NCBI RefSeq assembly: GCF_002904165.1
Contig: NZ_CVTD020000023.1
Location: 86,280 to 150,279 of the forward strand
DNA: 64,000 nt
From: Herbinix hemicellulosilytica
GTDB lineage: Bacteria; Bacillota; Clostridia; Lachnospirales; Lachnospiraceae
Direction of reading: 5' to 3'
Shown: piece by piece, positions 25,749-35,743 of the stretch
Position numbering within the stretch: position 1 is the first letter of the stretch
Layout of the letters: each line of letters starts with the position of its first letter
Program-made: the position numbers and the translations under genes
Notes under the pieces: generated by a model
Databases searched by the model: none
Told to the model about the DNA's origin: nothing
Seen by the model: the letters and a program-made list of their open reading frames with translations, nothing else

Positions 25749-27086
25749 TTAGTCACTTAAAAAGCCTTTATAATGACGTACCAGCATCTGTGACTCTACT
25801 TCTTTAATTGTTTCTATAATAACACCGACAATAATTATTATCGATGTACCACCGAAACTTACATGTGCTCCGAAAGCTCCGGAGAAGAATATCGGTATTA
25901 CAGAAACAATTATGAGTCCAACAGCACCAATAAATATTACTCTGTTAAGTACTTTGTTCAAATAATCCGATGTCGGTTTCCCTGGACGGATACCGGGTAT
26001 AAAACCACCCTGCTTTTTCATATTATTGGCTATTTCTATCGGATTAAACGTTATTGATGTATAGAAATAGGCAAAGAAGATAATGAAACCTATATATATA
26101 AGTAATCCGATGGAATACTTAAATTCACCGAAATCAAAATTTTTAAAATTAATATTCAGCCAGCTGCTTTGATCCAGTACTTTCAGTATCTTAGGTATAA
26201 CATATGCTCTGGCCGGATATACGCCAAAGAATGATGCTATTACTCCGGGGAACGACATTAAAGAACTGGTGAATATAACCGGTATTACACCTGCAGTGTT
26301 AACCTTCAAAGGAATATGGGAGGTTTGTCCACCTACCATTTTTCTTCCCTGAACTTTTTTTGCATACTGTACGGGGATTTTCCTTTCGGCATCCTGCAGT
26401 ATTATTACGAATACTATGGTGAAAATAATAACTGCCAAGGTTACTACTACCGCAATAATAGCTTTCCATACAGGCTGCCCATATACAAACTGATAATACA
26501 GATTTATAAAATCTGCCGGCATCGTTGATACTATATTAAACAAAAGGATTATAGAAATACCGTTACCAATACCTCTGTCGGTAATCCTTTCTCCCAGCCA
26601 CATAAGGAAAGCAGATCCGGCTGTAAATGAAGCTACCACAAGTACCACGTTTGTAAATGTAAGTCCGCCTTCAAGTATACCTGAACTTGAACCAAAGCCT
26701 ATAGCCATAGCTGCCGATTCTATAACAGCCAAACCAATGGCCATATAACGGGTAATCTGCTCCATTTTCTGTCTGCCGTCTTCTCCCTCTTTTTGCATCT
26801 CTTCAAGCTTGGGAATTGCTATGGTCAACAGCTGCAATATAATGGATGCGGAGATATACGGCGAAATACTAAGGGCAAATATTGACATCCTGGAAAAAGA
26901 ACCACCGGTAAGATGGCCAAGGAATCCAAGATTAATATTTGAAAATACCTGTTCAACCGCTTCTCTGCTAATTGCGGGAGCGGGAAGCAAAGTTCCCAGT
27001 CTCACAATTACAAGAGCCACTAAGGTGTAGAGTAATTTGGTTCTGATCTCTTTTATTTTTAATGCGTTCCGGAATGTTTTAAACAT
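25749..27086 (-). CDS. secY: Preprotein translocase channel subunit SecY
   Basis: The product is 445 aa with ten predicted membrane helices. Typical segments are visible: plug region GGSFSRMSIFALSISPYISAS (split over the TM2 area, about 60-81), the cytoplasmic loop with QYAKKVQGRK (about 238-247), and GIRPGKPTSDYL (about 364-375). Forms the SecYEG channel with SecE (encoded at 59.6 kb). Starts one nt after the rplO stop, so the two are coupled. Confidence 0.97.
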   Translation of the reverse strand: MFKTFRNALKIKEIRTKLLYTLVALVIVRLGTLLPAPAISREAVEQVFSNINLGFLGHLTGGSFSRMSIFALSISPYISASIILQLLTIAIPKLEEMQKEGEDGRQKMEQITRYMAIGLAVIESAAMAIGFGSSSGILEGGLTFTNVVLVVASFTAGSAFLMWLGERITDRGIGNGISIILLFNIVSTMPADFINLYYQFVYGQPVWKAIIAVVVTLAVIIFTIVFVIILQDAERKIPVQYAKKVQGRKMVGGQTSHIPLKVNTAGVIPVIFTSSLMSFPGVIASFFGVYPARAYVIPKILKVLDQSSWLNINFKNFDFGEFKYSIGLLIYIGFIIFFAYFYTSITFNPIEIANNMKKQGGFIPGIRPGKPTSDYLNKVLNRVIFIGAVGLIIVSVIPIFFSGAFGAHVSFGGTSIIIIVGVIIETIKEVESQMLVRHYKGFLSD

Positions 27087-27087
27087 A

Positions 27088-27525
27088 TTAAATCACCTCA
27101 GCAATTCCACCAAGAGCCTGAATTTTCTCTGCTGCGCTGGCACTAAATGCATTAACCTTAACATTCAGTTTCTTAGTGAGTTCTCCGTTACCAAGAATCT
27201 TAACCCCGTCCTTAGGATTTTTAATGATTCCTGCTTCAATCAATGACTCTACCGTTACTGTTGCACCGTCATCAAATCTGTTTAATACATCTATATTAAT
27301 TGCAACTATCTCTTTGGAATTACGGTTAGTGAAACCACGCTTCGGTATTCTTCTGTATAAAGGCATCTGACCGCCTTCAAATCCTATTCTCGGAGCCCCG
27401 GAACGTGCCTTTTGTCCCTTATGGCCCCTGCCTGCAGTTTTACCGTTGCCTGAACCATGTCCACGACCTTTTCTAAAGCGATTCTGCTTGGAACCTTCTG
27501 CCGGTCTTAACTCTGATAGATTCAT
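27088..27525 (-). CDS. rplO: 50S ribosomal protein L15
   Basis: The product is 145 aa. Glycine/arginine-rich start ([20 protein letters not shown]), then [12 protein letters not shown] and [17 protein letters not shown], all hallmarks of L15. SD GGAGG precedes ATG. Between rpmD and secY. Confidence 0.97.
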   Translation of the reverse strand: MNLSELRPAEGSKQNRFRKGRGHGSGNGKTAGRGHKGQKARSGAPRIGFEGGQMPLYRRIPKRGFTNRNSKEIVAINIDVLNRFDDGATVTVESLIEAGIIKNPKDGVKILGNGELTKKLNVKVNAFSASAAEKIQALGGIAEVI

Positions 27526-27552
27526 TTACGTGCACCTCCTTCTTTTTGGCAA

Positions 27553-27735
27553 TTATATTTCTTCAACCTTTACCATGTGTTTTATCTGTTCAATCATTCC
27601 CCTGACTGCAGCATTATCAGGCTTTTCTACGGTTTTATTTAACTTTGTCAAACCGAGAGCCTTAACTGTTGCTCTGTGCTTAGGAATGGCACCGATTGTT
27701 GACTTTACCAGTGTTATTTTTAATTTGTCTGCCAT
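27553..27735 (-). CDS. rpmD: 50S ribosomal protein L30
   Basis: The product is 60 aa, bacterial-size L30: LKITLVKSTIGAIPKHRATV and LGLTKLNKTVEKPDNAAVRG. SD GGAGG precedes ATG. Between rpsE and rplO. Confidence 0.96.
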   Translation of the reverse strand: MADKLKITLVKSTIGAIPKHRATVKALGLTKLNKTVEKPDNAAVRGMIEQIKHMVKVEEI

Positions 27736-27769
27736 TTTGACACCTCCATATCAATTACTTAGGTAGAGC

Positions 27770-28279
27770 TTAGCCTAAAAGCTTCTCTACCGGTATTCCA
27801 CGAAGCCTTGCAACTTCCTCAGGGGTCTTTAAGCGGCTTAATCCGTCAAGCGTAGCCAAAACAACGTTTTGCTTGTTGTTGGAACCGAGAGATTTGGTAC
27901 GAATATTCTTATATCCAGCAAGCTCAAGTACGCTACGTGCCGGTCCTCCTGCGATTACACCGGTACCTTCGGGAGAACGCTTAAGAAGCACTGTAGAAGC
28001 ACCGAACTTTCCGGTAAAATCATGAGGTATGCTACCGTTTTCGTCAATCGGTACTGTTATCATATTTTTAATGGCACTTTCCTTACCCTTGCGAATAGCT
28101 TCGGGAATTTCAGCGGCCTTTCCTAATCCGGCACCTACGTGTCCGTTTCTGTCTCCAACTACAACAAGCGCGGTAAAACGCATATTACGTCCGCCTTTTA
28201 CAACCTTGGTAACACGCTTGATTGATACTACTTTATCATCTAATTCCAATTGACTTGTATCAATATGTGAACGTTTCAT
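27770..28279 (-). CDS. rpsE: 30S ribosomal protein S5
   Basis: The product is 169 aa. N-terminal double-stranded-RNA-binding domain ([40 protein letters not shown]), then a C-terminal domain with [18 protein letters not shown]5 shapes mRNA entry and decoding fidelity. SD AAGGAGG precedes ATG. Confidence 0.97.
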   Translation of the reverse strand: MKRSHIDTSQLELDDKVVSIKRVTKVVKGGRNMRFTALVVVGDRNGHVGAGLGKAAEIPEAIRKGKESAIKNMITVPIDENGSIPHDFTGKFGASTVLLKRSPEGTGVIAGGPARSVLELAGYKNIRTKSLGSNNKQNVVLATLDGLSRLKTPEEVARLRGIPVEKLLG

Positions 28280-28295
28280 CTATTTTCCTCCTTAC

Positions 28296-28664
28296 CTAGA
28301 ATTCCAGACCAGCTTCTCTTGCCGCATCTGCCAATGCTTTGATCTTACCGTGATATATAAAACCGCCTCTGTCATAAACAACAGCCTTGATTCCTTTTTC
28401 CAATGCTCTCTTGGCAATAACGGTGCCTAAGTATGCTGCTGCCGCAACATCGTTGGTCTTCTGAAGCTTAGCCTTCACATCCTTTTCTAGGGTAGAAGCT
28501 GCTACTAAAGTATGACCGGCCGTATCGTCAATAATCTGCGCATACATATGATTATTGCTTCTAAATACTGCCAAACGCGGTCTCTCAGGAGTACCTGTGA
28601 AACGGTTACGGATTTTTCTATGTTTCTTTCTTCTCATTTCAGATCTGTTTACTTTACTAACCAT
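28296..28664 (-). CDS. rplR: 50S ribosomal protein L18
   Basis: The product is 122 aa. Basic N-terminus ([20 protein letters not shown]), then 5S-rRNA-binding core ([20 protein letters not shown]) and [20 protein letters not shown] near the end. SD AGGAGG precedes ATG. Confidence 0.97.
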   Translation of the reverse strand: MVSKVNRSEMRRKKHRKIRNRFTGTPERPRLAVFRSNNHMYAQIIDDTAGHTLVAASTLEKDVKAKLQKTNDVAAAAYLGTVIAKRALEKGIKAVVYDRGGFIYHGKIKALADAAREAGLEF

Positions 28665-28681
28665 TTTATTTCACTCCTCCT

Positions 28682-29224
28682 TTACTTCTTACCGGCCTTA
28701 CCAACTTTGCGTCTGATAACTTCGTCAGCATACTTAATACCCTTGCCCTTATAAGGTTCAGGGGGTCTCTTGGCTCTGATTTCAGCGGCATATTGGCCAA
28801 CCTTTTCTTTATCTATACCTCTAACAATTATCTTGTTCTGTCCGTCTACAACCGATTCAATTCCGTCCGGATCTACCATAACTACCGGATGAGAATATCC
28901 CAATGTCAATGTTAATTCCTTACCGGATTTAGCTGCTCTGTATCCTACACCGTTGATTTCCAATACCTTTTCAAATCCTTCGGTAACACCCTTAACCATA
29001 TTTGCAATCAGGGTTCTGGTAAGACCATGAAGAGCTTTCATCTTCTTTAAATCATTGGGTCTTGATACAGTAACTACCGAACCGTCAACCTTTATAGTCA
29101 TCTCCGCAGGCAACACTCTTTCCAGTGTTCCTTTGGGTCCTTTAACGGTCACTTTATTATTTTCTGCTACATCTACGGTTACTCCCGCAGGTATAGCGAT
29201 AGGCATTCTTCCTATACGTGACAT
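28682..29224 (-). CDS. rplF: 50S ribosomal protein L6
   Basis: The product is 180 aa with the duplicated L6 fold: [19 protein letters not shown] at the start, and the C-terminal motif [20 protein letters not shown]. Binds near the factor-binding centre of the 50S subunit. A 200-nt spacer precedes it, unusually long inside an spc operon. Confidence 0.97.
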   Translation of the reverse strand: MSRIGRMPIAIPAGVTVDVAENNKVTVKGPKGTLERVLPAEMTIKVDGSVVTVSRPNDLKKMKALHGLTRTLIANMVKGVTEGFEKVLEINGVGYRAAKSGKELTLTLGYSHPVVMVDPDGIESVVDGQNKIIVRGIDKEKVGQYAAEIRAKRPPEPYKGKGIKYADEVIRRKVGKAGKK

Positions 29225-29424
29225 GCCCGCACCTCCTATGATTTTGAATGAAAATGTTTATATAAAACCTAGCTATACGAAATACTTCGATATAATACTA
29301 AGTCTGTTACACTTAAATACTTACTTTATATCATATATTAAGGCAGGCGAAATAACCGCCGCCATATTTAATCCGATATGCTGTTTAAATATTATCATTA
29401 GTAAGTACGAAACGGCATTTATCA
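29225..29424 (-). promoter_or_regulatory. Structured rpsH-rplF spacer
   Basis: 200 nt of AT-rich, non-coding sequence inside the spc operon. Two hairpins: one across the rpsH stop (29414-29440, perfect 9-bp stem) and a GC-rich one at 29342-29363 (7 bp with one bulge). No terminator-type T run and no clear promoter. Role unknown. Confidence 0.4.
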
Positions 29425-29440
29425 TTACCATATAAATGCC
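29414..29440 (-). promoter_or_regulatory. Stem-loop enclosing the rpsH stop codon
   Basis: GGCATTTAT / ATAAATGCC arms (29432-29440 with 29414-29422 in minus sense) flank a 9-nt loop that contains the rpsH TAA (29425-29427). It resembles the stop-codon hairpin at rpsD. Confidence 0.5.
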
Positions 29441-29826
29441 AGAACTTCTCCACCTACATTAAGTTCTCTTGCTTCCCTGTCGGTAAGCACGCCCTTGTTA
29501 GTTGAAATAATAGCTATTCCTAACCCGCCAAGAACCTTCGGCAATTTATCCTTGCTGGCATAAACACGAAGACCAGGTTTAGAGATTCTCTTAAGGCCGG
29601 TAATTACTTTCTCATTCTTATCTTTACCATATTTCAAAGTAATATGGATTGTCTTATGATTTCCGACTTCTTCAACTTCGTAATTTTTGATGTATCCTTC
29701 TCTTAATAAAATATCTGCAATAGCAATTTTAATCTTAGAAGCAGGTACATCAACTGTATCATGTTTTGCAGTATTTGCATTACGGATTCTTGTAAGCATA
29801 TCTGCAATAGGATCGCTCATTGTCAT
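29425..29826 (-). CDS. rpsH: 30S ribosomal protein S8
   Basis: The product is 133 aa: [20 protein letters not shown] at the start, [20 protein letters not shown] in the middle and [20 protein letters not shown] at the end. Primary 16S binder; in E. coli it represses the spc operon. The first ATG has the better SD spacing (10 nt). Its stop codon sits in a hairpin loop. Confidence 0.97.
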   Translation of the reverse strand: MTMSDPIADMLTRIRNANTAKHDTVDVPASKIKIAIADILLREGYIKNYEVEEVGNHKTIHITLKYGKDKNEKVITGLKRISKPGLRVYASKDKLPKVLGGLGIAIISTNKGVLTDREARELNVGGEVLAFIW

Positions 29827-29853
29827 ATTTCGTTTGCCTCCTTTCTTGATCTC

Positions 29854-30039
29854 TTACCAGCTTGCCTTTTTAACACCTGGTATCTGTCCTTTGTAAGCTA
29901 ATTCACGAAAGCATATTCTGCAGATTCCAAATTTCCTTAAATATGCATGGGGACGGCCACAAATTCTGCAGCGGTTATATTCTCTTGTGGAGAATTTCTG
30001 TTTTCGCTGCTGCTTAACTATCATTGACTTTTTCGCCAT
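29854..30039 (-). CDS. rpsZ: 30S ribosomal protein S14, zinc-binding short form
   Basis: The product is 61 aa. Type Z S14: CRIC (24-27) and CRIC (40-43) form the zinc site, with [20 protein letters not shown] and the family ending [17 protein letters not shown] precedes ATG. Between rplE and rpsH. Confidence 0.97.
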   Translation of the reverse strand: MAKKSMIVKQQRKQKFSTREYNRCRICGRPHAYLRKFGICRICFRELAYKGQIPGVKKASW

Positions 30040-30051
30040 GGAAATTCCTCC

Positions 30052-30591
30052 TTACTTTCTAAATGGCATTCCAAACCCGGATAAAAGTTCACGAGCTTCT
30101 TCATCGGTTTTTGCCGTAGTAACAAAAATGATATCCATACCTCTTACCTTGTCAACCTTATCATAATCAATTTCAGGGAAAATTAACTGCTCTTTGATAC
30201 CAAGGGCATAATTGCCTCTGCCGTCAAATGAATCCGGGCTGACACCTCTAAAGTCACGTACTCTGGGAAGAGCCAGATTGATCAGACGATCGGCAAAATC
30301 ATACATTCTCTCACCGCGAAGAGTTACCTTACAGCCGATTGACATTCCTTGCCTAATTTTGAAGTTAGCTATAGATTTCTTTGCCTTGGTTATAACCGGC
30401 TTCTGTCCGGTGATGGTTTCCAAATCCTTTGCTGCAGACTCTAATACTTTAGGGTTATCTCTTGCTTCCCCAAGGCCCATATTGATAACGATCTTGTCAA
30501 GCTTCGGCACTTCCATATCATTCTTATATCCGAATTTCTTTTTCATGGCGGGAACAATTTCATTAAAATAATACTCTTTTAATCTAGCCAC
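30052..30591 (-). CDS. rplE: 50S ribosomal protein L5
   Basis: The product is 179 aa from GTG, the usual L5 length. An upstream in-frame TTG touches the AGGAGG itself, which leaves a 9-nt gap to GTG. Motifs: [40 protein letters not shown], and [18 protein letters not shown]. Binds 5S rRNA. Confidence 0.96.
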   Translation of the reverse strand: MARLKEYYFNEIVPAMKKKFGYKNDMEVPKLDKIVINMGLGEARDNPKVLESAAKDLETITGQKPVITKAKKSIANFKIRQGMSIGCKVTLRGERMYDFADRLINLALPRVRDFRGVSPDSFDGRGNYALGIKEQLIFPEIDYDKVDKVRGMDIIFVTTAKTDEEARELLSGFGMPFRK

Positions 30592-30613
30592 CTTTTCCAA
30601 CCTCCTCTCTCAA

Positions 30614-30934
30614 TCAGTCAATAACTTCGCCAGTCGTTTTTGCAACACGAACTTTTTTCAGGTTTCCGTTTTTATCTTCTATAAACTTAAAACCGATTCT
30701 GGTTACCTTGCCCTTATGAACATACATTACGTTTGATATGTCAATGGGTGCTTCCTGACGAACGATGCCACCCTTAGGATTTGCCTGATTGGGCTTGGTG
30801 TGCTTGGATATCATATTAACGCCTTCAACTATAACTCTTCCATCTTTTACTGCAAGCACCTTGCCCTCTTTACCTTTATCTTTACCGGCAATAACTCTTA
30901 CGTTATCACCCTTCTTTATTTTCCTAGTTGCCAC
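30614..30934 (-). CDS. rplX: 50S ribosomal protein L24
   Basis: The product is 106 aa from the second GTG: GGAGG is 8 nt before it, while the first GTG is part of the SD. KOW motif [20 protein letters not shown] (6-25), then [20 protein letters not shown]. Early assembly protein at the exit tunnel. Confidence 0.96.
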   Translation of the reverse strand: MATRKIKKGDNVRVIAGKDKGKEGKVLAVKDGRVIVEGVNMISKHTKPNQANPKGGIVRQEAPIDISNVMYVHKGKVTRIGFKFIEDKNGNLKKVRVAKTTGEVID

Positions 30935-30947
30935 GGTCGACACCTCC

Positions 30948-31316
30948 TTATAATACTTCTGGTGCTAAAGAAACGATTTTCATAAAATGTTTCTCTCTTA
31001 ATTCTCTTGCCACCGGTCCGAAGATACGAGTACCTCTGGGATTCAAATCATCTCTTATAATAACGGCAGCGTTTTCATCAAATTTTATATAAGAACCGTC
31101 TTTACGGCGTGTACCTTTAACGGTACGTACCACGACAGCTTTAACTACATCGCCCTTCTTAACAACACCGCCTGGCGTTGCATCTTTAACCGAAGCAACA
31201 ATGATATCGCCTATATTGGCGTATCTTCTGAACGATCCACCTAATACTCTGATACATAGCAACTCTTTTGCACCGGTATTATCGGCGACTTTAAGCCTTG
31301 ATTCAACCTGTATCAT
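30948..31316 (-). CDS. rplN: 50S ribosomal protein L14
   Basis: The product is 122 aa, exact size: [67 protein letters not shown]. Between rpsQ and rplX. Confidence 0.97.
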   Translation of the reverse strand: MIQVESRLKVADNTGAKELLCIRVLGGSFRRYANIGDIIVASVKDATPGGVVKKGDVVKAVVVRTVKGTRRKDGSYIKFDENAAVIIRDDLNPRGTRIFGPVARELREKHFMKIVSLAPEVL

Positions 31317-31376
31317 GATAATACTCCTTTCAGTTGTTATAAAACCAACTTTTCATAATATGAGTTTTATTACGGA

Positions 31377-31631
31377 CTATTTTGCCCTTTCGATTATTTC
31401 GACAACTCTCCATCTCTTTTCCTTGGATAAAGGTCTTGTCTCCATAACTTTTACACGATCACCGATTTTGCACTCGTTGTTTTCATCATGTGCTTTTAAT
31501 TTGCTGGTTCTTTTAACTATTTTACCGTACAACGGATGTTTAACATTGTCAACCAATTCAACAACGACAGTTTTATCCATCTTGTCGCTGACAACTCTGC
31601 CAATCCGTACTTTTCTCAAATTTCTTTCCAT
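31377..31631 (-). CDS. rpsQ: 30S ribosomal protein S17
   Basis: The product is 84 aa: [40 protein letters not shown] and [18 protein letters not shown], all typical. SD AAAGGAG precedes ATG. Spacers of about 60 nt on both sides. Confidence 0.97.
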   Translation of the reverse strand: MERNLRKVRIGRVVSDKMDKTVVVELVDNVKHPLYGKIVKRTSKLKAHDENNECKIGDRVKVMETRPLSKEKRWRVVEIIERAK

Positions 31632-31689
31632 ACACTACTCCTTTCCAGGACTATTAGCTGTTATCTTGTTTCAGCTAAGGAATCCTAAA

Positions 31690-31899
31690 TTATTTGGACG
31701 CCCTCTTCATTTCAGTTATAACAGTCTGTATTCTTGCAATATTTCTTCTAACTTCCCTGATTCTGCTGGTGTTTTCCAATTGATTGGTAGCATTCTGGAA
31801 TCTCAGATTGAACAGTTCCTTCTTTGCAGCCACCAATTCCTCATTTAAATCCTCAAGTGATTTTGCCCTTAAACTCTCTAAATATTTATTTGCTTTCAC
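31690..31899 (-). CDS. rpmC: 50S ribosomal protein L29
   Basis: The product is 69 aa from the second of two near GTG codons (SD GGTGA, 5 nt). Alpha-helical hairpin protein: [40 protein letters not shown]. Its start lies inside the last codons of rplP (14-nt overlap), so the two are coupled. The upstream GTG, three codons earlier, is the alternative. Confidence 0.95.
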   Translation of the reverse strand: MKANKYLESLRAKSLEDLNEELVAAKKELFNLRFQNATNQLENTSRIREVRRNIARIQTVITEMKRASK

Positions 31900-32326
31900 T
31901 GTTTTCACCGCCTTCTAAGTCTGCACGCGATACTATTTTACATTTTACCGGCAATTTGTGCATAGCAAGACGTAACGCCTCTCTTGCAGTTTCCTCAGGG
32001 ATGCCGGCAATTTCAAACATAACGCGTCCCGGTTTAACAACCGCTACCCAATATTCTACGCTACCTTTACCTGAACCCATACGTGTTTCGGCAGGTTTTG
32101 CTGTTACCGGTTTATCAGGGAATATCTTAATCCAAACTTTTCCGCCACGCTTTGTAAAACGAGTCATGGCAACACGGGCGGCCTCAATCTGGTTTGATTT
32201 AATCCAAGCGGGCTCTACAGCAACTAAGCCATAATCGCCGTAGGCAAGAGTATTGCCTCTGGTGGCTTTTCCGTGCATAGTACCGCGAAATTGCTTACGA
32301 TGCTTAACTCTCTTAGGCATTAACAT
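31886..32326 (-). CDS. rplP: 50S ribosomal protein L16
   Basis: The product is 146 aa. [60 protein letters not shown]: canonical L16. The first ATG overlaps the rpsC stop (TAATG), with GGGAG 7-8 nt upstream. Located at the A-site finger and 5S contact. Confidence 0.97.
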   Translation of the reverse strand: MLMPKRVKHRKQFRGTMHGKATRGNTLAYGDYGLVAVEPAWIKSNQIEAARVAMTRFTKRGGKVWIKIFPDKPVTAKPAETRMGSGKGSVEYWVAVVKPGRVMFEIAGIPEETAREALRLAMHKLPVKCKIVSRADLEGGENSESK

Positions 32327-32988
32327 TATTTATCGCTCCCTTCCTTTTTTGCTCCTTTTTTACTAGGAAGCACTTCACCAAGATAGATCCATACCTTAAC
32401 ACCCAGCTTACCGTAAGTGGTATCTGCTTCTGCAAAACCATAGCCAATGTTGGCGCGCAGTGTTTGAAGAGGTATGGTCCCTTCACTATAGTGTTCGGTA
32501 CGAGCAATTTCGGCACCGCCAAGACGTCCGCTGACTGCTGCTTTAATACCTTTTGCTCCGGCCTTCATAGCTCTTGCCATTGTGGACTTCATAGCTCTTC
32601 TGAAAGAAATACGGTTCTCAAGCTGTGCTGCAATGCTCTCTGCCACAAGCTGAGCATCCAGATCAGGCTTCTTGATTTCCTTTATTTCCAGATTTACTTT
32701 TTTATCGGTAAACTTCTGAATTTCTTCTCTTAATTTCTCTATCTCACTGCCGCCTCTACCGATTACAACACCGGGTTTAGCAGTATGAATTATAATTTTC
32801 AGACGATCAGACGCTCTTTCAATTTCTATTCTGGATACGCCTGCACTGTATAAAGTCTTCTTAAGATATGTTCTGATCTTATGATCTTCTATAAGATTAT
32901 CAGCAAAATCACGTTCAGCATACCATCTAGAGTCCCAATCATTTATGATACCGACTCTTAAGCCGTGGGGATTAACCTTTTGACCCAT
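32326..32988 (-). CDS. rpsC: 30S ribosomal protein S3
   Basis: The product is 220 aa. [22 protein letters not shown] domain with [20 protein letters not shown] (about 73-92), and C-terminal S3 domain [20 protein letters not shown]. Forms part of the mRNA entry helicase site. SD AAGGAGG. Confidence 0.97.
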   Translation of the reverse strand: MGQKVNPHGLRVGIINDWDSRWYAERDFADNLIEDHKIRTYLKKTLYSAGVSRIEIERASDRLKIIIHTAKPGVVIGRGGSEIEKLREEIQKFTDKKVNLEIKEIKKPDLDAQLVAESIAAQLENRISFRRAMKSTMARAMKAGAKGIKAAVSGRLGGAEIARTEHYSEGTIPLQTLRANIGYGFAEADTTYGKLGVKVWIYLGEVLPSKKGAKKEGSDK

Positions 32989-32999
32989 TATTGCCCTCC

Positions 33000-33383
33000 T
33001 TATCTCTCATTAAGCACTATTGTTATATGGCTCATTCTTTTTTCGATACGATAAGCCATTCCTCGTGCTCTAGGTTGAATTCTCTTCATAATCGGACCTT
33101 GGTTAGCATAACATTCTTCTATATATAATTTATCTGGATCCATATTCTTATACTCAGCATTGGCAATTGCTGATTTTAACAGCTTCTCAATTATTGAAGC
33201 AGCATATCTAGGACTATATGCCAATATACCGAGTGCTGTTTTTACATCTTTTCCACGAATAGCGTCAAGCACGAAACAAGCTTTTTGAACAGACACTCTG
33301 GCATAGGATAACGTAGCTTTCGCTCTGTTGTCCTTAACTTCATTTCTTTCTCTTTTAATCTGGGATCTATGTCCTTTAGCCAT
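33000..33383 (-). CDS. rplV: 50S ribosomal protein L22
   Basis: The product is 127 aa from the ATG 7 nt after AAGGAGG; an in-frame ATG six codons earlier overlaps the SD. Core [20 protein letters not shown]..., here [20 protein letters not shown] and [20 protein letters not shown], including the exit-tunnel loop RPRARG-type motif. S10 operon position between rpsS and rpsC. Confidence 0.97.
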   Translation of the reverse strand: MAKGHRSQIKRERNEVKDNRAKATLSYARVSVQKACFVLDAIRGKDVKTALGILAYSPRYAASIIEKLLKSAIANAEYKNMDPDKLYIEECYANQGPIMKRIQPRARGMAYRIEKRMSHITIVLNER

Positions 33384-33412
33384 GGATGAACCTCCTTCCA
33401 TTCAACGCAAAA

Positions 33413-33694
33413 TTATTTCCTACCTGTTTTCTTCTCGTCTTTTCCATGTCCTCTATAAGTTCTGGTTGCGACAAACTCACCCAGCTTATGTCCGACCATG
33501 TCTTCAGTTATATATACAGGTACATGTCTTCTGCCGTCATGTACAGCAATAGTATGCCCAACCATCTGCGGGAAAATGGTAGACCGGCGTGACCAAGTTT
33601 TGATTACTGTCTTTTCGCCCGATTTGTTGAGAGCATCTATCTTTTTCAGTAAATGGTCATCAGCAAATGGTCCCTTTTTCAGTGAACGAGCCAT
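33413..33694 (-). CDS. rpsS: 30S ribosomal protein S19
   Basis: The product is 93 aa: [69 protein letters not shown]. Preceded by a 94-nt spacer with a 7-bp hairpin (33721-33742). Confidence 0.97.
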   Translation of the reverse strand: MARSLKKGPFADDHLLKKIDALNKSGEKTVIKTWSRRSTIFPQMVGHTIAVHDGRRHVPVYITEDMVGHKLGEFVATRTYRGHGKDEKKTGRK

Positions 33695-33720
33695 GTATTC
33701 TAACCTCCTTAGAATTAATA

Positions 33721-33742
33721 ATCATTGAAACCGCTCAATGAT
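33721..33742 (-). promoter_or_regulatory. Stem-loop in the rplB-rpsS spacer
   Basis: ATCATTG / CAATGAT, 7 perfect pairs with an 8-nt loop, 20-odd nt before the rpsS SD. No T run. Confidence 0.35.
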
Positions 33743-33788
33743 CCGTTAAATCATCAATTTATTTGAAAGTAATCGGTTGTCTGCTTAA

Positions 33789-34631
33789 TTATTTTACAGC
33801 GCTTCCGTTTCTTCTTCTTACTATAAGCTTATTGGACTTCTTGTTGCGTTTTCTGGTCTTAAGTCCCAGAGCAGGCTTACCCCAAGGTGTTGAGGGACCA
33901 GGACGACCGATACCAGCCTTACCTTCACCACCACCGTGAGGATGGTCGTTAGGGTTCATAGCTGAACCACGTACAGTAGGTCTGAAGCCCATATGGCGCT
34001 TACGTCCGGCCTTACCGATTGTAACAAGTTCGTGATCTATATTTCCTACCTGACCGATTGTAGCCCTGCAGTTTAACGGAACCATTCTCATTTCACCGCT
34101 AGGAAGACGAAGGGTTGCATATTTACCTTCTTTAGCCATCAGCTGTGCTGAGTTTCCTGCAGCTCTAACTAACTGTCCGCCTTTGCCGGGATACAACTCA
34201 ATATTGTGAACTTCGGTACCTACCGGAATATTTGCAAGGGGCAGGCAGTTTCCTACTTTAATTTCAACGTTTTCACCGCTCATTACCGTCTGACCTACCT
34301 GAAGGCCGTAAGGAGCAATGATATATGCCTTTTCACCGTCTGCATAGTGAAGCAATGCTATATTTGCGGTTCTGTTAGGATCATATTCTATGCTTGCAAC
34401 CTTTGCGGGAATATTGTCTTTCCTTCTCTTGAAATCAATTATTCTGTATTTTCTTCTAGCGCCACCGCCACGATGTCTTACGGTAATTTTACCCTGATTA
34501 TTGCGGCCAGCCTTTTTCTTTAAAGAAATAACCAGAGACTTCTCCGGCTTTGTGGCTGTAATTTCCGCAAAATCGGAAGTGGTCATGTGTCTTCTAGAAG
34601 GTGTATATGGGGTATATGTTTTAATTCCCAT
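33789..34631 (-). CDS. rplB: 50S ribosomal protein L2
   Basis: The product is 280 aa from ATG 8 nt after AAAGGAG; an in-frame TTG six codons earlier overlaps it. [20 protein letters not shown] at the start, and [20 protein letters not shown] near the end with the conserved peptidyl-transferase-proximal histidine region (NDHPHGGG). Core 23S-binding protein. Confidence 0.97.
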   Translation of the reverse strand: MGIKTYTPYTPSRRHMTTSDFAEITATKPEKSLVISLKKKAGRNNQGKITVRHRGGGARRKYRIIDFKRRKDNIPAKVASIEYDPNRTANIALLHYADGEKAYIIAPYGLQVGQTVMSGENVEIKVGNCLPLANIPVGTEVHNIELYPGKGGQLVRAAGNSAQLMAKEGKYATLRLPSGEMRMVPLNCRATIGQVGNIDHELVTIGKAGRKRHMGFRPTVRGSAMNPNDHPHGGGEGKAGIGRPGPSTPWGKPALGLKTRKRNKKSNKLIVRRRNGSAVK

Positions 34632-34797
34632 AATTTGCACTCCTTTCAAATGATGTATCAGCCATACCGACCTATCAGCCTTATTGGTACTTCGTTTGCC
34701 GATTTATCGGTTTGCTGATGTATCTGACGCATATTTATCAACATTTTGACACTGCTGTTTTAATACAATTCTTTATATCCAATTTATAAGCCGGATC
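34632..34797 (-). promoter_or_regulatory. rplW-rplB spacer with repeated TGATGTATC motif
   Basis: 166 nt, non-coding. TGATGTATC occurs twice (34651-34659 and 34716-34724). ATCAGC (34674-34679) and GCTGAT (34714-34719) can pair around an inner CCGA / TCGG hairpin (34700-34711). Neither promoter nor terminator is clear. Long spacers of this kind are unusual inside an S10 operon. Confidence 0.35.
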
Positions 34798-35097
34798 TTA
34801 CAGTCCGGAGAAGATCTCTATATCGGCACTGTCCTCTGTTAACTGAACAATAGCCTTTTTGGTTTTAGGTGTCTTACCTACCTGATATCCGCGTCTGCGG
34901 GTCTTACCATCCATGTTAATGGTATTTACTTTGGCAACCTTTGTGCCGGGGAACATTTTCTCGACAGCTTCCTTGATTTGATTCTTGGTAGCGTCGGTAT
35001 GAACGGAAAATGTGTACTTTTTGCTGCCCATAAGTTCCATGCTCTTTTCTGTAACTATAGGCTTAAGTATAACATCATAATATTTAAGATCTGCCAT
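34798..35097 (-). CDS. rplW: 50S ribosomal protein L23
   Basis: The product is 99 aa: YDVILKPIVTEKSMELMGSK, KKYTFSVHTDATKNQIKEAV, GKTRRRGYQVGKTPKTKKAI. Exit-tunnel protein that docks trigger factor and SRP. ATG overlaps the rplD stop by one base. Confidence 0.97.
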   Translation of the reverse strand: MADLKYYDVILKPIVTEKSMELMGSKKYTFSVHTDATKNQIKEAVEKMFPGTKVAKVNTINMDGKTRRRGYQVGKTPKTKKAIVQLTEDSADIEIFSGL

Positions 35098-35717
35098 TAT
35101 GCGTACACCTCCTCAATTTGTGCCACGGCATCCTTAGTGATTACCAAAGTATCATACTTAAGAATGTCATAAACGTTAATGGAATTTGATAAAATAGTTC
35201 TTACATTAGGAAGATTTCTAGCAGAAAGAGTTACATTTTCATCTTTCTTGTCAAGAACGATGAGAGCCTTCTTAACCTTAAGGTTATCAAGTACCTCTTT
35301 CATCTTCTTGGTTTTAATCTCTGTAAAACCGAATTTATCAATAACAACGAATTTATCTGCCTGTACTCTGGATGTTAAAGCAGATTTAATAGCCAATGCT
35401 TTTTCTTTCTTATTCATCTTGAATGAATAATCTCTGGGCTTCGGTGCAAATACTACGCCGCCGCCTTTCCATTGAGGAGCTCTGATTGAACCTTGTCTAG
35501 CATGTCCGGTTCCTTTCTGTCTCCAAGGTTTTTTGCCGCCACCGCTAACTTCGGCACGAGTTTTGGCACTTTGTGTCCCCTGACGTTTATTAGCCAATTG
35601 GCTTACAACAGCCATATGAACCAGATGTTCATTTATTTCCACTCCGAAGACTGCATCATTAAGTTCTATTGTATCTACCTGTTTGCCTTCGATATTATAA
35701 ACTGCTACATTTGCCAT
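35097..35717 (-). CDS. rplD: 50S ribosomal protein L4
   Basis: The product is 206 aa. RQGTQSAKTRAEVSGGGKKP and GTGHARQGSIRAPQWKGGGV mark the tunnel-lining extension; the C-terminal domain follows. In E. coli L4 represses the S10 operon; whether it does here is unknown. SD GGAGG. Confidence 0.97.
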   Translation of the reverse strand: MANVAVYNIEGKQVDTIELNDAVFGVEINEHLVHMAVVSQLANKRQGTQSAKTRAEVSGGGKKPWRQKGTGHARQGSIRAPQWKGGGVVFAPKPRDYSFKMNKKEKALAIKSALTSRVQADKFVVIDKFGFTEIKTKKMKEVLDNLKVKKALIVLDKKDENVTLSARNLPNVRTILSNSINVYDILKYDTLVITKDAVAQIEEVYA

Positions 35718-35743
35718 GATTTACGTTCCTCCTTTCTTCAGCT

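Noticed and set aside
31201..31848. 215-codon plus-strand frame opposite rplN, rpsQ and rpmC
   Set aside because: Antisense shadow of three well-conserved ribosomal genes; no SD and no known domain.
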